The notes under the pieces are model-generated. The model did not search any database. It was not told where the DNA came from and saw only the letters and a list, made by a program, of their open reading frames with translations. Made by a program: the position numbers and the translations under genes. From Isoetes taiwanensis (Eukaryota > Streptophyta > Lycopodiopsida > Isoetales > Isoetaceae): a DNA stretch of 64,000 nucleotides. The stretch covers positions 5,852,323 through 5,916,322 of the forward strand of contig JAJEKV010000060.1 of the NCBI GenBank assembly GCA_021234155.1. Reading direction: 5' to 3'. Shown in pieces: positions 11,311 through 19,688 of the stretch; the stretch's first letter is position 1, and every line of letters begins with the position of its first letter.

Positions 11311-12989
11311 TTGAAAATATTCCATGTGATCTCTCATGCTGGTGGTGAACGACAACTACAACAGTTATGCCCAACCTCTTGGCAATTTTTATGTTATTGT
11401 GGCCTCTTTTATGGGCTATATGCTGCATTGCCTGCATCAGATCAGCGAGTTGCTAGCACCATAGGGGTTAAACAGGGATGTCCGTTATCTCCAACGCTCT
11501 TTGGTCTCTATATTGCCAAGTTGGAGACCTGGATGCAAGAACATGGGGGCAGTGGTCCGCAGCTACTAGAGGCATACAGTATAAGGCAATTGCTCTATGC
11601 AGACGATGTAGACTTGCTATCCCATACAGCCAGGAGTATGCACCAGCATTTGGACGCTCTTAGTGGGTTCTGTGACACAACAGGAATGACGGTGAACCTG
11701 CAGAAAACTAAGCTCTTGGCAGTCCTCTCCTCGCAGCATGATATCCCAGATCTCTATTACAGAGGACAGAAGGTGGATGTTGTAAGGACCTTCAAGTATC
11801 TGGGAATCGACTTTTTATGCTAGCATGTTATGGGATGACCGTGTGGAAAGACGGGTTAGCGCTGGATGGAAAGCCCCGTATGCTATGCGAATAGCCGCTA
11901 CTAATAGACCTATGTGATCGGGCACATAGAGCACACTGCTCGTGAGCACTCGTTGAACCAAGATTGTTGTATGGGGTAGAGGTCCGGGGTCCAAAGAATT
12001 AGCAAGAACACACAGGATAAGCTAGCGAGGGTGCAAAAGGCCTTCTTAACATACGGCCCCCGTATCAAGGACACAAAGGCCTTATCGATTTTGCTATATG
12101 AGACTGGGTTCTCCCCCCGCAACATTCCGCTATGCGCAGACATCTTGCATATTTCCACAAGGTCACCAGCATGGATGCACAACGTCTTCCCCCAAGGGCT
12201 TTGTTATTGGCACAAGAGCCACAACGACTAAAGAGAGTATGGCAGGAGCACTGTCAGGGGTGGTTCGCAATGTGGTCTATAGACTACCAGCAGATTGTGG
12301 CTATGCATGATGCCCAGGGACAGGCTACACACCTGAATGAGCGCTTTGCCACCACTGCGTGGGATGCGACCACTGCGTGCAAAGCCTAAAACAGAGCACT
12401 ACCACACGCAAAGTTAATCCAACACCGGAACATGGCCCACACCCCAAGATTTGAAAGCGCATATATCTATGAAGAAACGAGAGCTATTGCCTCCCGGAGG
12501 AGGACGGGGGTTCCATCATCTCTCGGGGTGAAACAGTCGCTGGACTACGATGGAGGGCGAGAAATCCCCGGCATGAGAGAATATGACAAAGTTGCCACAT
12601 GCGGACAGTAGAGGATGAGCACCATGCTCTGCAAGAGTGTCCGGCATATACGCATATCCGCGCAACACATGCTGATCTTAGATGCTCTGCGGCACCGCTG
12701 CATCAATTGCTGGCATCGCCAATGGTTGCACGTCTCGCATCCTACATTTTGCAAGTCTCTACCATCAGAGAATCCCTTACAGAACAAGGGATCTGAGAGC
12801 CTACTACCAGGGTTTTTCCTCCCATGTGGGGGTTTTTTCATCCCAGTAGTAGGGACACATTGTATAGTAGCATTTGTCTTTTTGGTGTGGTTTTATCTGC
12901 TTTGTGTACTGCATGTACCATCTCATAGGTCAAGTTTGGCCTCCGCGGACGTTAAAATATCCTTCCTTCCTTCCTTCCTTCCTTCCTTT
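11311..12989 (+). mobile_element. LINE 3' half with (TTCC)n tail, degenerate
   Basis: Second copy of the RT fragment, continuing to the element's own 3' end. The frame at 11,311-11,823 holds GVKQGCPLSPTLF and LLYADDVDLLS. A frameshift near 11,816 and further lesions follow. The end of ORF2 is recognisable at 12,599-12,796 (VEDEHHALQECPAYTHIR), a Cys/His cluster like the zf-RVT region that ends many LINE proteins. The 3' UTR contains a CTACTAC...GTAGTAG stem (12,802-12,852), and the element ends in a TTCC microsatellite rather than poly(A), a tail style known for some LINE clades. The 5' half is absent. Confidence 0.8.
12957..12989 (+). repeat. (TTCC)n microsatellite tail
   Basis: Seven TTCC-type units ending in CCTTT, immediately after the LINE 3' UTR. 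It is best read as the LINE's 3' tail. Confidence 0.85.
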
Positions 12990-12993
12990 ATGA

Positions 12994-13310
12994 GCCACCA
13001 TACTCAGTGCGGATGCGTCTCTTGTTCGGACGCCCTGGTTGGCGATGAGCAACTGGCGATAATGTGACATCCTCATTAACTTTAGCATCATGTGTTTTGT
13101 GGTATTTTTATTCTAGTTAGCACAGATACTGGCAAATATTGATAGCAGTCATCATAAAGATATGGGAATTTTCCACCATTTGGACTCTCTGAAATAAAAA
13201 CACCACAAAATACATGATGATGAAGTTAATGAAGATGTTGCATTGCTGCCAGTTGCTCGCCGTCAATAGGGCGTTTAAAGAAGAGGCGCATCCGCAATAA
13301 GGATGATGGC
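12994..13310. mobile_element. foldback MITE with ~122-bp arms
   Basis: The left arm (12,994-13,116) and the reverse complement of the right arm (13,189-13,310) align along their whole length with scattered mismatches; both contain GAGCAACTGGC and CATTAACTT blocks. The loop is about 72 bases. There is no coding capacity. It sits immediately next to the LINE tail. I could not identify a convincing TSD, so the superfamily is open; long arms resemble Mutator-type or foldback elements. Confidence 0.8.
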
Positions 13311-13572
13311 GCACAAAACAGGCCATTACGGTTAAGAATAGCCAAGACATTGTGCATAACCATCATAATTGCCGTGCACCACGAGCATGAGAAGTCACAT
13401 GGAACATTTTTTATAGGATTTATTTTTATTGCTTCAAAATGTATGTTCTAGTAATCAATTGTCTATCAAAGGCATTTCGTAAAGTGTAATATACTTGCGG
13501 GGCGTTTTGGCAATTTCGTAAAAAAAAAGGAAAAAAGGGGGAGAGGGGCATTTAGATAAATATGCTAGAAGT

Positions 13573-14597
13573 TCCTTCTCACAGAACCTAGAACCCGGAA
13601 GGAAGCAGAACACCACCAAATCCTGTGGTAAGGGTCTTTTTTGCAGCATGAGAACAACAGACTTCACAATACTCTGGATTATTTCTTCAAGATGCCTAAG
13701 ATCAACAGCCTGACACAATGCTACCAGAAAAGATGTAGACATAAGCTTCAAGATCTCAACAGCCTCAGCAGTTAACCCTGCATGGTTTAAAACTTTGGAG
13801 AACCAAGCCTTTAGAAGAATTGATCGATGTGGGCTTCATACTTCATATTCTGTAATAGGAATATAGAAGGTAGATCTAGATGGATTTGGGATCTTGCCTC
13901 AAATCTGAGAGCACAACTTATCGATGCAAAGTCTGGACAGGATAGAAGTGATTACAGTCCTAACCGTAGTTTCTGTCCTGTTTTGACACAAGCCTCGTCT
14001 ATCTTTTGTTACTTCTTTTGCTTTCAAGCTGTATTGCAGGTTTGTTATGGGAGAGACATCGTCCCAGGGCTGGCACCCATCTCATTTAGTACTTAGCTCC
14101 AAATAACTGATCTTGTGTATGTTTTGGTAAAATTCGGGCATCTGTTTCTAACTCTTGAGGCATGATATATAACGTTAGTGCTTGTTATGCACGTTTGTTC
14201 AGAGGCGCTGGGGAGATGTGCTAAAGCTTATAAACGACCAGAATGGAAACATACAAATGGAGAAGCAGGATGAAGATATGCCGCATGCAGAATTCTCGCT
14301 TGATATGCCAAGCATCGCGGTGGAGTAGCCCGCTTCATTAACCACAGTTGCGAGCCCAACCTATTCGTCCAATGTGTTCTTTCTTCGCACGACGATATCA
14401 GACTTCCACGTCTAGTGCTTTTTGCTGCATACAACATTCCTCCTTACCAACGTTCTTGGTGCTTCCTATTTCTGTTTGGTGCATCCTATTTTGTAAGCTA
14501 AATTGAGATGGACATCGTTATGGGGACGTTGTTTTGCAGGAATTGTCTTATGACTATGGTTACCCCCTCGACAGTGTCATTGGAGAACTTGGGGTGG
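13573..14597. repeat. SUVH4/PAL chimeric unit, copy 1 (~1025 bp)
   Basis: The block from TCCTTCTCACAGAACCT at 13,573 recurs at 14,598 and 15,619. Each unit contains a minus-strand PAL remnant followed by plus-strand SUVH4-like exons. Near identity between units 1 and 2 points to a recent tandem duplication. Confidence 0.9.
13640..13777 (-). pseudogene. PAL C-terminal-half fragment, copy 1
   Basis: Minus-strand translation gives TAEAVEIL...[21 protein letters not shown], a well-known conserved stretch of phenylalanine ammonia-lyase. It is cut abruptly on both sides. On its C-terminal side it fuses to the antisense of the SUVH4-like final exon, producing a chimeric open frame that is not a real protein. 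Confidence 0.8.
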
Positions 14598-14653
14598 TCC
14601 TTCTCACAGAACCTGGAAGGAAGCAGGCAGAACACCACCAAGTCCTGTGGTAA
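14040..14653 (+). pseudogene. SUVH4/KRYPTONITE-like SET-domain exons, copy 1
   Basis: Three exon-like blocks are separated by intron-like DNA. Block 1 (14,040-14,096) follows TATTGCAG and reads VCYGRDIVPGLAPI, like the DIxxGLxxxPI start of SUVH pre-SET regions, but runs into TAG. Block 2 (from 14,203, after GTTCAG) starts RRWGDVLKLINDQNG. A 2-base insertion at about 14,305, relative to copy 2, shifts the frame before the SET core. Block 3 (from 14,540) reads ELSYDYGYPLDSV and stops at 14,651. SUVH4 proteins deposit H3K9 methylation. The post-SET cysteine motif and most of pre-SET are absent, so this cannot be functional. Confidence 0.85.
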
Positions 14654-15618
14654 GGGTCTTTTTTGCAGCATGAGACACAACAGACTTCACAGTACTCTGC
14701 ATTATTTCTTCAAGATGCCCAAGATCAACAGCCTGACACAATGCTACCAGAAAAGATGTAGACATAAGCTTCAAGATCTCAACAGCCTCAGCAGTTAACC
14801 CTGCATGGTTTAAAACTTTGGAGAACCAAGCCTTTAGAAGAATTGATCGATGTGGGCTTCATACTTCATATTCTGTAATAGGAATATAGAAGGTAGATCT
14901 AGATGGATTTGGGATCTTGCCTCAAATCTGAGAGCACAACTTATCGATGCAAAGTCTGGACAGGATAGAAGTGATTACAGTCCTAACCGTAGTTTCTGTC
15001 CTGTTTTGACACAAGCCTCGTCTATCTTTTGTTACTTCTTTTGCTTTCAAGCTGTATTGCAGGTTTGTTATGGGAGAGACATCATCCCAGGGCTGGCACC
15101 CATCCCATTTAGTACTTAGCTCCAAATAACTGATCTTGTGTATGTTTTGGTAAAATTCGGGCATCTGTTTCTAACGCTTGAGGCATGATATATAACGTTA
15201 GTGCTTGTTATGCACGTTTGTTCAGAGGCGCTGGGGAGATGTGCTAAAGCTTATAAACGACCAGAATGGAAACATACAAATGGAGAAGCAGGATGAAGAT
15301 ATGCCGCATGCAGAATTCTCGCTTGATGCCAAGCATCGCGGTGGAGTAGCCCGCTTCATTAACCACAGTTGCGAGCCCAACCTATTCGTCCAATGTGTTC
15401 TTTCTTCGCACGACGATATCAGACTTCCACGTCTAGTGCTTTTTGCTGCAGACAACATTCCTCCTTACCAACGTTCTTGGTGCTTCCTATTTCTGTTTGG
15501 TGCATCCTATTTTGTAAGCTAAATTGAGATGGACATCGTTATGGGGACGTTGTTTTGCAGGAATTGTCTTATGACTATGGTTACCCCCTCGACAGTGTCA
15601 TTGGAGAACTTGGGGTGG
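14598..15618. repeat. SUVH4/PAL chimeric unit, copy 2 (~1021 bp)
   Basis: Direct tandem repeat of the preceding unit, with a handful of substitutions and small indels. The third, partial unit starting at 15,619 diverges after about 60 bases but continues into the longer PAL copy. Confidence 0.9.
14665..14800 (-). pseudogene. PAL C-terminal-half fragment, copy 2
   Basis: Same PAL remnant as in copy 1, with identical boundaries relative to the repeat unit. The shared boundaries show that the PAL/SUVH4 fusion predates the tandem duplication. Confidence 0.8.
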
Positions 15619-15674
15619 TCCTTCTCACAGAACCTGGAAGGAAGCAGACAGAACACCACCAAGTCCTGTGGTAA
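15063..15674 (+). pseudogene. SUVH4/KRYPTONITE-like SET-domain exons, copy 2
   Basis: Block 1 (15,063-15,119) reads VCYGRDIIPGLAPIPF then stops. Block 2 (15,226-15,471) is open here and encodes the SET core: RFINHSCEPN (the NHSCxPN cofactor-binding motif), then VQCVLSSHDDIRLPR and FAADNIPPYQ. Block 3 (15,561-15,674) encodes ELSYDYGYPLDSV with the catalytic-region tyrosine, then stops. The order matches SUVH4. The expected donor after IPPYQ is damaged: CAA is followed by CGTTCTT instead of GT, in both copies, and using the next GT would break the frame. Lacking most of pre-SET and the post-SET cysteines, it is a pseudogene fragment. Confidence 0.85.
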
Positions 15675-15679
15675 GGGTC

Positions 15680-17205
15680 TTTTTGCAAAGATGAGACACA
15701 AATGGACTTCACAAAGTACGCGCATTATTTCTTCAAGATGCCCAAGATCAACAAACGACACAATGCTACCGTAAAAGATGTAGACATAAGCTTCAAGATC
15801 TCAACAAACCTCGGCCAGTTTTCCCGGCAGAGATCAACCCCAAAGAATTCACATCCTGATTATGTTGTTCAGCACTCTGCACATGATTTGTAACTGGATC
15901 AGCAAAAAACTGAAGCCTGAAGTGTAAGAAGCCATGGCAATTTCAGCCCCTTTGAATCCATAATCCAAGCTAGGATTAGGACCTCCACCGAGATTAGAAG
16001 GAAGACCATTGTTGTAGAAATCACGCACCAATTCAGAAACCGAGCAAACATGAGTTTGTTTGCCAATGGCAGCTATGGAAAGGCTTAACATTATCCATGG
16101 AAACACCAATTGGGGTACCTTGGAAATTTCCACCATGAAGAGCTTTATCTCTCACGACATCAATGATAGGGTTATCATTGATGTAATTGATTTATCTTTC
16201 AATGGAGTGGCTAGCCATTCGATAACTTCAATGGGGCCAAGCCATCAGGGAGAAGTACGCGATAGCATATCCGCCTTTGCTTTGGTTTCTTCAAAGAATC
16301 GGTCTCGAGAAGCTTAGCAAAGCCAGCCTTTTATGTATGCACTTCCTTCTAAAACATATTCCATTACCGCAGCGGCTTCAATCGGCCAGGGGTGATGCTT
16401 CACTTGTGAGTTAAGGGATCTGTAAACTCGCCTTTCCTCGCATAACTTCGGCAAAAGAAAGCGGACAAAATCTCTGCTAGAACTCTAACACATTGGCCTC
16501 AAAACAAACAATGGAAGCAAGACCGTAACCTATCACATTGCCATTTACCGTGCAAGCCCTTCCTTGGGCTGGAGCTCAAACGGCTTCTCCACACCCACCA
16601 TAGCCAAAGCTTCACTCGAGATGATTTTTCCATCACAAGTAACAGCTCTTGAATTGGGTCTTCCAGTTAAGAGTCCAACAATATAAGAAAGGGGTACCAG
16701 ATCTCCTGATGCAGTTATGGTCCCTCGCAGAGGAAGCTTGGGAGTAATATTTGCATTGAGAAGCTTTTCCATAGTGGCAAGAATTTCCCATCCGATGCCT
16801 AATACCCCCTGCATCAGAGTGTTAGTCCTTACCAACATGGCTGCCCTGGCGGCATAAGAAGGAAGAACATTGTCGCAGCCATCTGGGCTACATGGCTGCC
16901 CTGGCGGCATAAGAAGGAAGAACATTGTCGCAGCCATCTGGGCTATGGAAAATTCTGGCATTCAAGAAACGGATGAGCTCTTTTTGCAGCTCCACGCCCT
17001 GATTTGTATGGCGGTGAGGTGTGGCTCCAAATCCGGTAGTTACTCCATATGTATCTGTGCCTTTCATTGCATTCTCAGAAACCCAGGTTGGAGGATTCCT
17101 CTACCCTTTTCTGTGCCGCTTCTTCGTCCAAATGAACCTCGACCTCTGCCCTTCTGGCTATGGCGGCCACTTGGGCGATTGTAAGCCTGGTACCCTCGAT
17201 TGAGA
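15680..17205 (-). pseudogene. phenylalanine ammonia-lyase (PAL) pseudogene
   Basis: PAL deaminates L-phenylalanine to cinnamate, the entry to phenylpropanoid metabolism. Reading on the minus strand from 17,205: [35 protein letters not shown] and [13 protein letters not shown] near 16,960-17,050; [28 protein letters not shown] with the Ala-Ser-Gly that forms the MIO prosthetic group (16,703-16,711); [14 protein letters not shown]; then [30 protein letters not shown]. The copy is dead. There is a stop after SSNLGF, several frameshifts (near 16,950, 16,540, 16,140 and 15,900), a 55-bp internal tandem duplication, and loss of the N-terminus and the last third. It has no intron in the visible part. 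The C-terminal side fuses to SUVH4-like DNA near 15,680. Confidence 0.9.
16836..16945. repeat. 55-bp tandem duplication inside the PAL pseudogene
   Basis: The block starting CATGGCTGCCCTGGCGG at 16,836 is repeated without change from 16,891. It adds 55 bases to the PAL coding sequence and shifts its frame. Confidence 0.9.
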
Positions 17206-17469
17206 CCTTCTTGCTTGAGTACACCGTCTTATCATTTCTTTCACTTCTTCAGGATGACTTCTCTGCAGAGCCTCCCCTGCTTTGCCCCAATTCAAAGGGT
17301 GAAAATATCTTTACCCTGGTTTTGGTTGATTCCAGCGGTGAAACTCTCCCAAGAATCACTAACCCTCCCCGCCCGCTATCCGTACCCTCTTGCCCCGCTT
17401 ATCCGTGACCTGCCCGTATCCGTGCGATAGGCTTCATTTTATACCTTCCTACGCTGAATCACGCCTCAA
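17206..17469. other. GC-rich interval upstream of PAL pseudogene
   Basis: No gene seen. It contains a stretch at about 17,298-17,350 (GTGAAAATATC...CTCTCCC) that is present in inverted orientation at about 27,064-27,116, so part of it is repeat-derived. Confidence 0.4.
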
Positions 17470-17705
17470 GGAATACCGCGGGATGGAATCACCAACCTTT
17501 TTATTCTACGGGAATCACATGGAATTGATCCTGCGGGGTGGAATCACCGTGATACCATAATATTCTCCCCCTAGAAATCACCACGCACGATAATATTCTC
17601 CCCGTGGAATCACCTCGTAAATATTCTCTCCCGTGGAATCACCGCGATAAGATTCTCCCCCGTGGAATCACCGCGTACTATTCCTCGGGAAGGAATCACT
17701 GGAGA
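17470..17705. repeat. degenerate GTGGAATCACCGCG minisatellite
   Basis: About eight copies of a core GGAATCACC, often followed by GCG and spaced 25-35 bases apart, with intervening TATTCTCCCCCGTG-like spacers. Copies at about 17,540, 17,607, 17,633 and 17,663 are the most regular. Related sequence in inverted orientation occurs near 26,976-27,100. Confidence 0.75.
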
Positions 17706-17869
17706 CCTTTGAATTTGTAATAACTGCAGGCAAGGAGGGAAAATTGGCAGATGGTTCAATCCCAGCATAAGTTCATGCCCGATTCCTTAACGTCCTTGGC
17801 CTCTGCATTTAGCCGTAGGATTGAATCCTAGCCGTCGATTTCAAGAAGTTATACCCAGTAACACATGTG

Positions 17870-18045
17870 GCCCAATCTGTTATGGCCATAACATAGATGT
17901 TATGTCCATAACATCCTACGTGCTATTTTGTCCGGGTAGATCGCATAACATCCTCTGTTGCCGTGGTAGATCGCAAAAGGCCGCCATAGCCAGGCCTCCG
18001 GCCTCCATAGCCAGACCTCCAAGCCATAGCCAGACCTCTAGGCGC
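17870..18045. repeat. cluster of short palindromes and CATAGCC motifs
   Basis: TGTTATGGCCATAACA and GATGTTATGTCCATAACATC are near-perfect palindromes. They are followed by four CATAGCC copies with purine-pyrimidine spacers. The same motifs recur in the other hairpin regions of this window. Confidence 0.5.
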
Positions 18046-18129
18046 TTCCTTTTTCCCGATTTTGGTGTTCAGATGCTCTATTACAGAGCTGGCTCTATTT
18101 ACAGAGCTGTTACAGAGCCCGGCCTGCCT

Positions 18130-18411
18130 CTGTTCCGGCCTCTCTAGCGGAGGAGGCGGTGCTGCTGCCGGATTAAATCTTAATGCAACTCGGGAGGCTC
18201 TATTGCCCAAGGCTTGCAAACTCAACCTTGATGCTAGCCAGTGTAAAAGTAAGCCATCTTTGAAATGCTTGTTATAATCCGACACAAATGCTTGGTTGAA
18301 ATGATCTGATTTTTGTTTTCGCTTCTAAGTGTTGATTTTCGTATTTGGAATTTCATTTTTGCAGGCCTAAACTCTGCTCCGGCTCCTGCTCCTTCGCATC
18401 ACAAGCAAAAA
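18130..18411 (+). other. two possible exons of an unidentified host gene
   Basis: An open block ending at a GTAAGCC donor (18,251) reads LNLNATREALLPKACKLNL and then DASQCK. A second block, 18,366-18,411, follows TTTTTGCAG and ends at a GTCAG donor; it reads NSAPAPAPSHHKQK. The phases of donor and acceptor agree, so the join is open. The Asn-rich start with cysteines and the Ala-Pro tract suggest an extracellular or cell-wall linker, but I recognise no family. Downstream exons are not evident before the hairpin and the LINE insertion, so the gene, if real, is probably broken. Confidence 0.3.
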
Positions 18412-18778
18412 GGTCAGAAAATCTTTTGCTTCTGTTTTGTTTCGTAGATTTTTTCAGATGATTTCTAATCTTCAGATGATTTCAGATGATTCCACAGAAA
18501 GCTTGGGCGGGAAATGGAGGTCAGAAGCGCGGAAAATGAAATACAGGTCCAGCAAATGCCCCAAAATTGCCGATTCTCAGGAATCCGACTCATTTATGCC
18601 TCCCCTGTGCAAATCTGACTCCCTTACTCTGTTTAAATCCGCCTCCCTGCGCCTCACATGTTCTATTTAGAAAATATAGACTTACATTTAGTTTGTTTTT
18701 CTTGCCGGAATGCAGTGCGGGCTGCCAAGCTTGGCTATGGCGGCTCTGCCAAATGCCTCGGCCAAGGACGTTAAGGCC

Positions 18779-18884
18779 GATAACGTCCTCTCCCGAGGAG
18801 TTATGGGCCAGGAAAATGGCCTCGTGGTACATGGCCCGCGAGGCCATTTTCCTGGCCCATAACTCCTCGGGAGAGGACGTTATC
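18779..18884. repeat. perfect 46-bp inverted repeat hairpin
   Basis: The left arm (18,779-18,824) and right arm (18,839-18,884) are exact reverse complements over 46 bases with a 14-base loop. The arms start GATAACGTCCTCTCCC, resembling the GATAACGCCCTGGCC arms near 55.6-55.8 kb. The right arm is followed by TACCCCATA, as at the other hairpins. Confidence 0.9.
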
Positions 18885-18947
18885 TACCCCATAAAAAATG
18901 GTTGAGAATGGTTTAAGCGAAGCCTACGTTTCTTGAAGATCATGAAT

Positions 18948-18964
18948 GAAATTAATGTTAAACC
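18948..18964. repeat. LINE target-site duplication, left
   Basis: GAAATTAATGTTAAACC, repeated exactly at 25,875-25,891 after the LINE's A-tail. Confidence 0.9.
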
Positions 18965-19082
18965 GAATATGAGTAACTGAATTGGAAAAGCAACAAAGAA
19001 ATGGACGTTGGGGCGCCAACTACTTGCGCCTCCCAGCACCGACCCAACTCTCTGAGGATTTGCAAGGAACCCTTCGGCCCTG

Positions 19083-19469
19083 ATGGATGAGGCCTTGCTA
19101 GAGGCTGTTCTCCAGGGGTTGGGGTTTCCTCAAATTCCTTGGAATCACCAAGATTCGGTGTTGATAATCGAAAATTTGATCAGATTAGCTTTTGAAACAA
19201 GATCCAGGGTCGGTTTTTGCAGAATTAGCTTTAACTTCTTCTATCTGTGTATCCTGTGCTTTGATAGGGAGGGTTCCATAAGGGTTCGCATACACAATTC
19301 TCAGCCTTTTCTGGGAAACAATTTCGAAAGAAACCTCTTTCTCATGAACTGTCCAGTGGATCTTGGGGCTGAGCCAATTTACCACTGGGCCTCGTTCTTT
19401 GATATGGAACCAGCAAGAACCATCCCAGATATTGATACAGTGGTTTGGAGGTTTTCTGTAGCTAATTAG
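19083..19469 (+). CDS. small ORF in the LINE 5' UTR (128 aa)
   Basis: An ATG-initiated frame, starting MDEALLEAVLQGLGF, lies 118 bases inside the LINE's 5' end and stops 220 bases before ORF1. It is the longest frame in the leader and has mixed hydrophobic and charged composition. I do not recognise a family. It may be an upstream ORF that tunes ORF1 translation or a chance frame. Conservation among sister LINE copies would decide. Confidence 0.3.
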   Translation: MDEALLEAVLQGLGFPQIPWNHQDSVLIIENLIRLAFETRSRVGFCRISFNFFYLCILCFDREGSIRVRIHNSQPFLGNNFERNLFLMNCPVDLGAEPIYHWASFFDMEPARTIPDIDTVVWRFSVAN

Positions 19470-19688
19470 AATCCCTGTCAGGTCTGGGATTCCGTGCGAT
19501 GCTACAGAGAATTTTAGGGAAAAGGTGTCATTTGGCTTTCTCTGGGTTCTTAGATTTTTTAGGATTTTTTAATTCTAGTATTGTCCTTGGTGTCCTTTTC
19601 CTCGGGGTCTGTGCGGGGGTTTCATAAGGCCCTTCTCCTAAGCGCGCTCTCCCTCCGCCTCTGTTACTGTCTTGATCCGTTTCTAACC

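Larger units (their letters stand above)
7831..12075. repeat. tandem segmental duplication, copy 2
   Basis: Second copy of the 3469-7830 unit. Homology runs from 7831 to about 12,075, where copy 1 was truncated; beyond this the LINE continues to its natural 3' end. Copy 2 therefore reflects the ancestral arrangement at its right side. Differences are scattered substitutions plus the ~105-base gap near 7974. Confidence 0.9.

Noticed and set aside
11080-13560. Large element bounded by inverted CCTAAATGC-type sequences
   Set aside because: Matches at the two ends are short and low-complexity, and the interior is explained by the LINE and MITE.
13455-13751. Long minus-strand frame mixing PAL with other sequence
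   Set aside because: The second half is the antisense of the SUVH4-like exon; it is a fusion artefact, not one protein.
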